From: Hysterangium stoloniferum
Lineage: Eukaryota > Basidiomycota > Agaricomycetes > Hysterangiales > Hysterangiaceae
NCBI GenBank assembly: GCA_015178975.1
Contig: WHVD01000053.1
Coordinates: forward strand, 124,001-188,000
DNA length: 64,000 nt
Direction of reading: 5' to 3'
Below the pieces are notes generated by a model. It was not told the DNA's origin. It searched no databases and saw nothing but the letters and a program-made list of their open reading frames with translations. The number at the start of each line of letters is the position of its first letter. Position 1 is the stretch's first letter. The position numbers were made by a program, and so were the translations under genes. Below are positions 58,550-64,000 of the stretch, in pieces.

Positions 58550-59842
58550 TTGTGTACATGGTGTTAGGATATGTACAGGGTGGGTCTCCGGAGAAACCCA
58601 CAGGATATCCGGTAGGACTTGGCTTCAGCTTATAGGCTGCACCCTCGCTAGATCGTGTTGTCCAATTTCTGACAAGTGGACGGGAATCCTGGGGAGTCTG
58701 GGCGGGGGTCATGGGTCATAAGGTCGTAGGTCAGAGGTCGTGGGTCATGAGTCGAGATTGGTGAGAGAGATAGATGCACCGGAGCCCATGGGCTCCAACT
58801 AGTGCAAGTGGTGTGATTCAAGTAGGGTTTAGAGCAGAAAATGTATTAGATTACTGGGGGGAATCTAAGCTGATTTTCTGACTGGATTGTATGTACAACA
58901 TCTGCCAGTTTAAATAGACCGTGGAGTAAATGTCATACCGAATCCAGTAATAATGAAACAAAGTGAGCAAAACATAAAACGGGAATAGTAAACACCAAAT
59001 TGGTGTTAGGAATGGGATGGAACGGAGTGGAGTCTGAATAGTGACAAATCATAAACCGTAACGAGAAATGGAGTGGGAGCAGAGTCCAAATCGTGACAGG
59101 TCATTTGACTAAAACAGGAACGGGGCTCTGTTAGAGGGAAGATGGGTATTCTGAGCAGGGTCCAGTGACTGTTCATGGGACGAGGTCAGACATAGACATA
59201 GACGGAGTCTGGTGGGTTTTCTGGTGACTAAAACACAATGTAACAAAGACGAATGTAGATGAGTCTGACGTACGGAGTCCAGTGGGAATTCTGGTAAACT
59301 GATAATGGGTGTGTATAAGTTAGTACCTGGAGTCCAGGCGGGATTTCCGGTCATAACACACGGAGGGTTTCTGGAGAAACCCATGGGAAAGCTGGTAGGA
59401 CTTGGCTTCAGCTTATAGGCTGCACCCTTGTGAGATCATCTTGTCCAATTTCAAATGGGCAGACGGGAATCCTGGGGAGTCTGGGCAGGGTTCATGGGTT
59501 GAGAGGTCAGGGAGTCGAGATAGATAAGTCAGAGGTTGAGTGATAGATGGGTTGGCACCCATGGGCTCTGACGATTAAAAGCGGTGTGTTTCAAAGAGGA
59601 GCTTAGAGTGGAAAATATACTAAGATTGCTGGGGGGAATCTAAGCTGGTTTTCTAACTGGATTGTATGTATGTACAACATCTGCCAGACTATATAGACTG
59701 TGGAATGAATAGCATACCAAATCCAGTAATAATGAAAACTAAACTAGCAAACATAAAATGTGATAAATAAACACCAAACTTGGTGTTAGGAATGGAACAG
59801 AGTGGAGCAGAGTCCAAATCGTGACATAGGAGTGGGTCATGT
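58550..59842 (-). mobile_element. LTR family H pair: one solo LTR inserted near the start of another, fossil
   Basis: The inner copy is 58562-59358 (TGTTAGGATATG to GGTCATAACA), flanked by CATGG and CACGG, a 4-of-5 match. The outer copy continues from 59364 (GAGGGTTTCTGGAGAAACC) to about 59842, with its first bases to the left of the inner copy. Both are in minus orientation. The outer copy is truncated at the right. Confidence 0.75.
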
Positions 59843-59860
59843 GAATCATCAACATATCAT

Positions 59861-60293
59861 GTGACCTTATTTGTATCAATTTGGCATGTTGAACTTTGTT
59901 CACTGTTGCCAGATTCGGACACCTCGAGAGGAATCCCCCCTGGGGGAGACATGAGCTCCACACTGCTTAGCACTCCTACCCCACCATCACTACACCCTCA
60001 ACCCCCTTTCATTGCCCGCATTTCTGACGCTTCCGCTGATCGCATTTGCGCCATAATTCAAACGTGCCAGAAGGCCTACGGTCATTGGGTCTCATCGATC
60101 CAAAAACCGGATGGGTTGACATCCGCCAATGATGCTTCGAAGTGGGAGGACATCGCTCTTTCCTTTCGTGCCAAGCGTCTCACCTGGGGCAACGCTATCC
60201 TACACCTTGGGGGTTCATCGCAGGATGCATGGGGAGGAGTTCCAAGTGTCCTTCAACATCTTCTTTGACATAGCTCTTCGACCTGGAGGGCAC
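59861..60293 (+). CDS. Unidentified open frame, CpG-rich
   Basis: A 135-aa frame runs 59861-60268, or from an internal ATG at 59951 (MSSTLLSTPTPPSLHPQPPF). It includes ARISDASADRICAIIQTCQ and ASKWEDIALSFRAKRLTWG. The composition is coding-like and CpG-rich, unlike its neighbours. Just after the stop begins a family L LTR. It may be the tail of an element interior or a captured host exon. I do not recognise a domain. Confidence 0.35.
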
Positions 60294-60960
60294 TGTGAGA
60301 GGTATGGCGAAATACACTCAGGAAATATAGTCGGATGAGCTCTTACTATATTTCCTTTATTATTTCTGTTTTCTCTCTTTTATTATATCTATAATTAGTT
60401 CGACGACCTATGTATGCGGTACATCGACTCTTGTGGGTGCACACACGCCAGACTTATGTATTCTAGCGCCTGTAGTTTAGAACTCAGACACTTTTTACAC
60501 TGCAACCACGACTTACCCAGACACCTGTTAGTGTCCTGTAAGTTGTGATTGGTGTATCATCTCGACCGTCACAGATGGGCTTTAGCTATCTACTCAATCT
60601 GAGTTTCGAACTGTACCAGTCAAAACTCAATCCTTATCTCAACCTGCGTGGACTACATCCACACTACTCTATTATCCGACTCTCTAGTTACTCTACTTTG
60701 CACTCGAGCAGTCGTTCAGAATCGCACTTAACAGTCAATTCTACTTATTCGTTCTAGCTATCTACTTACTTTAGATAGCCACTTCTCTCTACCATATTGA
60801 ATTAAGCAGTCAATACGTGTTCAGCCTGTATTAGACTTAGACAGTCAATACATCGTGGTATCGTACCTAAACGGTCAATATTCTTTGTATATAGAACAGT
60901 TAGAACTTCTACCACTCTTCACACTGATGTATGCTTTCACGGCAATCAAACCCCATTTAC
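60294..60960 (+). mobile_element. LTR family L copy, well preserved
   Basis: It starts TGTGAGAGGTATGGCG and is collinear with 28715-29300, but keeps CpGs that are TG/CA there. The right end is not sharply defined. Confidence 0.55.
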
Positions 60961-61364
60961 ACCCCCATCAAATTATACTCGTACTATCTGGTCATACTCT
61001 GATATGTCCCTTTTTATTATGATGATCCGTTCTATACCAAGTTTCACATATGCCCATATATACTTGTAACCTGTGGACTATTTCCTTTTCTCGTAATTCC
61101 ACTCTTGGTTAAATCACGGCCTCCAAATTTATTGTAACCTTCCAGTTTCTAGTCAAGTTTATTTATCAGTAATGTTTCCACTCTTCCCTTAGTATCTTCT
61201 AGATGCCAATAATTTGTATATGAATCCACTGTAGTTGTAGATACTAGGCAATCAGAATATCAACTCAGAACACCCACACACATCTCTAGAAGTCTTACTC
61301 TAAGTATCCCACTCTCTGCCTTTGCGTGCGCTCGCCCACCCTCAGTCCCTGACCCCTTGGCCCA
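60961..61364. other. Spacer, nothing recognised
   Basis: It is pyrimidine-rich with no gene. The right end carries the GCCCA target copy (61360-61364) of the next solo LTR. Confidence 0.4.
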
Positions 61365-62563
61365 TGTGATGTATCTAGTATATCTTCACGAATTTACCCT
61401 GAATTTTCCGGGATTTATTTCTCTTTATTTTATTTTATTTTATTTTATTTATTATTCCAAGAATATGGCTATTTCCTTTTAACTTTGCATACTCAAAGCT
61501 TCGAATGATGTCACATTACATAATCGAAGCCTGGAGCTTGGCCCCTTTTCTCATAATTACTGCATATATGCACACTTTTTTAGCACTATCACGTGATATT
61601 ACATAATCATCGACTCGATGATGTGTCTACAAGTCGACATGTGGCATTTCCATAGCTGAGCGGCCAGTTTCATCCAAATTCGGTGCTGGAAGCTGTTCTG
61701 CTTGGCCATCCCAGGCCTATTTTCTGACTCGACTGACTTGGATCTTCGAGTCAGGTGATAGCTATGATATCATAGTGGAATTATGGAAAGCTGTAGAAGC
61801 TTCTAAGAATTTCCTATTTAGTTATTTAGATATTATTAAGCAGAACTCTCTACATGTATAAAAAGAGGCCTAAATCACTGAATAAAAAAATCTACTTTAC
61901 TACTATCAATAGCACCAGCTCAAAAGCTTATCTAATCATCCTAAGGACCATAATAGCCTTAGTCTGATATCTAACTGCAAGCACCTACACTTGCAGAATC
62001 TTGAACTCTTTGTCAGCACTCTTGAACTTAGCTAATTCATCTAAGTTCCCTCAGCTTCCCAGAAACCTTTAGGCTTACTAATCACTCAAGTAAATCTAAA
62101 TTCTTATTACTGAAATCCCTGCCCATTTAGGTTATTCAAGAGCCCACTTTAACAGTACAGTTAATCAATCTTTAAACAAACGCTTGGATATTCGACTCTC
62201 AGACAATCTCTCTATTTATAAATTATTTAACAGCTTGTTAAATCCTTAAAAATAGTAAACTAAAAAGGCTACAAGAAAGTGAAGGCTTACGACAAGTTTC
62301 CGCCAACTTATTGCACATACATTCAGCTCCTGAATCTTTATTCTCAAGAAGAAATTAACTCTCGTAGAGCATGTCACTACAAGTTCATCTGAATTTGTCA
62401 AGAGACCAAACAAATATTGACTTTAGTTGTTTAAGCTTAATAGTGCAGCTAATTAATCTATCAGTATTTAAATTACTGGACCTTTATTTGTTTCCTTCTT
62501 GAATCCCTTGCTGTGTCAACATTTGTTAACTATTTGAGAGAGTAAATAGCCAGATACCTTACA
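61365..62563 (+). mobile_element. Solo LTR (family A/C, 1199 bp), fossil
   Basis: It reads TGTGATGTATCTAG to GATACCTTACA, with GCCCA before (61360-61364) and GCCCG after (62564-62568). It contains a (TTTTA)n run near 61428-61450. It is related to 48062-49299 and 33099-34382 but is a distinct subfamily. Confidence 0.85.
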
Positions 62564-62568
62564 GCCCG

Positions 62569-62756
62569 ACACTTGACTTATCCTTTGGTCCCGATCGGCA
62601 ACTCACCGTGAGGAACTTGTTAGGACTAGTCTTCACCCACCTGAAATTTAAGGACACCAACAGCTACTTGTGAGGGCACAGCACACAAGCTGAAGCCAAG
62701 TCCTTCCGATTGGTCCCTGTCAGCATACCGACATTAGTCAGTTTTCAGTTCTTAAC
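62569..62756. repeat. LTR family H-like tail fragment
   Basis: GCTGAAGCCAAGTCCTTCCG, followed by a terminus-like CAGTTCTTAACA, recalls the end of family H, and element interior follows directly. It may be the remains of a left LTR. Confidence 0.4.
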
Positions 62757-64000
62757 ACTACAAACCTTTTGACCTGCCAGCAGGCCCGCTGGTCTGAATA
62801 CCTATCCGCTTTCAATATGATTATCTGCTTTTGACCCAGCCATCTTGGCAGCAAACCTGATGCTTTAACTAGACGATGGGACGTCTATCCTAAAGAGGGG
62901 AGCAATGACTATGCCACAGTAAACCTGCACAACTTGAAACCCATTTTCACGAATCAGCAACTTACCGCATCAGTCCACACAACTTTCCTCATCCATCCCA
63001 TTGTCTGTGGAATTATCATTATGGATATTGAGAAGTTACATCAAGATATTCTATCGGCAATTCCACTAGACCTGATAATTAAAGCACACCTTGACAATCC
63101 TGTGGACCCCGGTCAACCCCGGTGGTCTCTCGACCAGCATGGTTTCATTAGACTTGACGATCGCATCTATGTACCGGACTCCGATGGCCTCTGCCTCAGG
63201 ATCCTTCAGTACAAACATGATCATCCACTCTTGGGACATTTTGGGTTCACCAAAACTCTATCATTAATAAGAAGAGAATATACTTGGCCCACACTCCAAG
63301 GATTCATTAAGCACTATTGTAAATCTTGCACTACTTGTCCATGCTCTAAATCTCAGTGACACAAGCCACATGGCCTTTTGAAACAACTCCTGGTGCCAGA
63401 ATACCCAGAGAATATACTTGGCCCACACTCCAAGGATTCATTAAGCACTATTGTAAATCTTGCACTACTTGTCCATGCTTTAAATCTCAGTGACACAAGC
63501 CACACGGCCTTTTGAAACAACTCCTGGTACTGGAATACCCATGGAATTCCATCTCTATGGATTTCATTGAACACCTACTGGACTCCGAAGGCTTTTCCAC
63601 CATTCTAGTCATTGTTGACAGATTTTCAAAACAATGTATATTCATTCCTACATATGATACAATTACATCTGTGCAGTTAGCGGAACTGTTTATTATCCAT
63701 GTATTTTCCAAGCATAGAGTTCCATCCCACATAACTTCCGATCGAGGATCAGAGTTTGTATCTCACTTCTTTAGATCCCTTGGGAAATCCTTGGACAAGA
63801 AATTACACTTCACATCTGGCCATCACCTAGAAGGCGATGGACAAACCGAATGCATCAATCAGACATTAAAACAATACCTCTGTGTATATTGCAACTATCA
63901 ACAGGACAATTGGAAAATCCTTATTACCACTTTCAGAATTTCTTACAACAATGCACCTTTGGCCACTACTGGCATTTCCCCATTCTTTGCAAATAAAGGA
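62757..64000 (+). mobile_element. Gypsy (Ty3) pol fragment: RNase H end and integrase, fossil
   Basis: In order: an RNase H tail region (ARWSEYLSAFNM, GSKPDALTR), the integrase zinc-binding HHCC-type domain (HDHPLLGHFGFTKTLSLIRR, CTTCPCSKSQ), then the catalytic core with SMDFIEHLLDS and HITSDRGSEFVS. It continues past the right edge of the window. A handful of breaks are apparent; CpG loss is partial. Confidence 0.8.

Noticed and set aside
1-64000. Polinton, giant-virus or toxin remains
   Set aside because: No capsid, family B polymerase, packaging ATPase or toxin motif was seen; all large elements fit Copia, Gypsy, Tc1, pogo or LINE.

Overview
The window looks like a chromosome piece from a filamentous basidiomycete, most likely an agaricomycete close to Rhizoctonia/Ceratobasidium. 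The clues are short GT-AG introns (about 50-60 nt), a DUF6533 membrane protein, an F-box/LRR-type protein, a Tigger-like pogo transposon of a kind I associate with Rhizoctonia, and many Copia/Gypsy and Tc1 relics. The assignment rests on gene style and recalled families, not on a search.

The left third (about 1.3-21.2 kb) is mostly host DNA. It holds a copper amine oxidase (1363-4326, minus), a sugar-transporter-type MFS permease (5233-7998, minus), a single-pass membrane protein with a Kre9-like outer domain (9098-11228, minus), an F-box protein (13808-15429, plus) and a DUF6533 membrane protein (19419-21178, minus). Two pogo-type DNA elements sit among them: a 776-bp non-autonomous element (11876-12651) and a 2.4-kb element with a decayed transposase (16792-19222).

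From about 22.8 kb to the right edge the window is a transposon graveyard. It contains a Tc1 element with 209-210-bp terminal repeats (23180-24767), solo LTRs with clear 5-bp target duplications (32234-32626, 33099-34382, 39113-39418, 48062-49299, 50992-51823; near-perfect at 58562-59358 and 61365-62563), a young gag-only LTR element (34447-35979), a Copia element carrying a nested solo LTR (44715-49981), Gypsy gag and pol remains, a LINE tail (56830-57190) and a tRNA-like unit (57341-57415). Much of this DNA has almost no CpG, which fits methylation-driven decay. The host islands and a few young insertions keep their CpGs.

One clear host gene lies inside this zone: a five-exon, cysteine-rich, probably GPI-anchored secreted protein (37197-38097, plus). 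A possible membrane-protein remnant lies at 55853-56470. The amine oxidase and the MFS permease are neighbours on the same strand and could act in nutrient use, but the sequence shows no operon-like link. Exon limits come from reading splice signals by eye.
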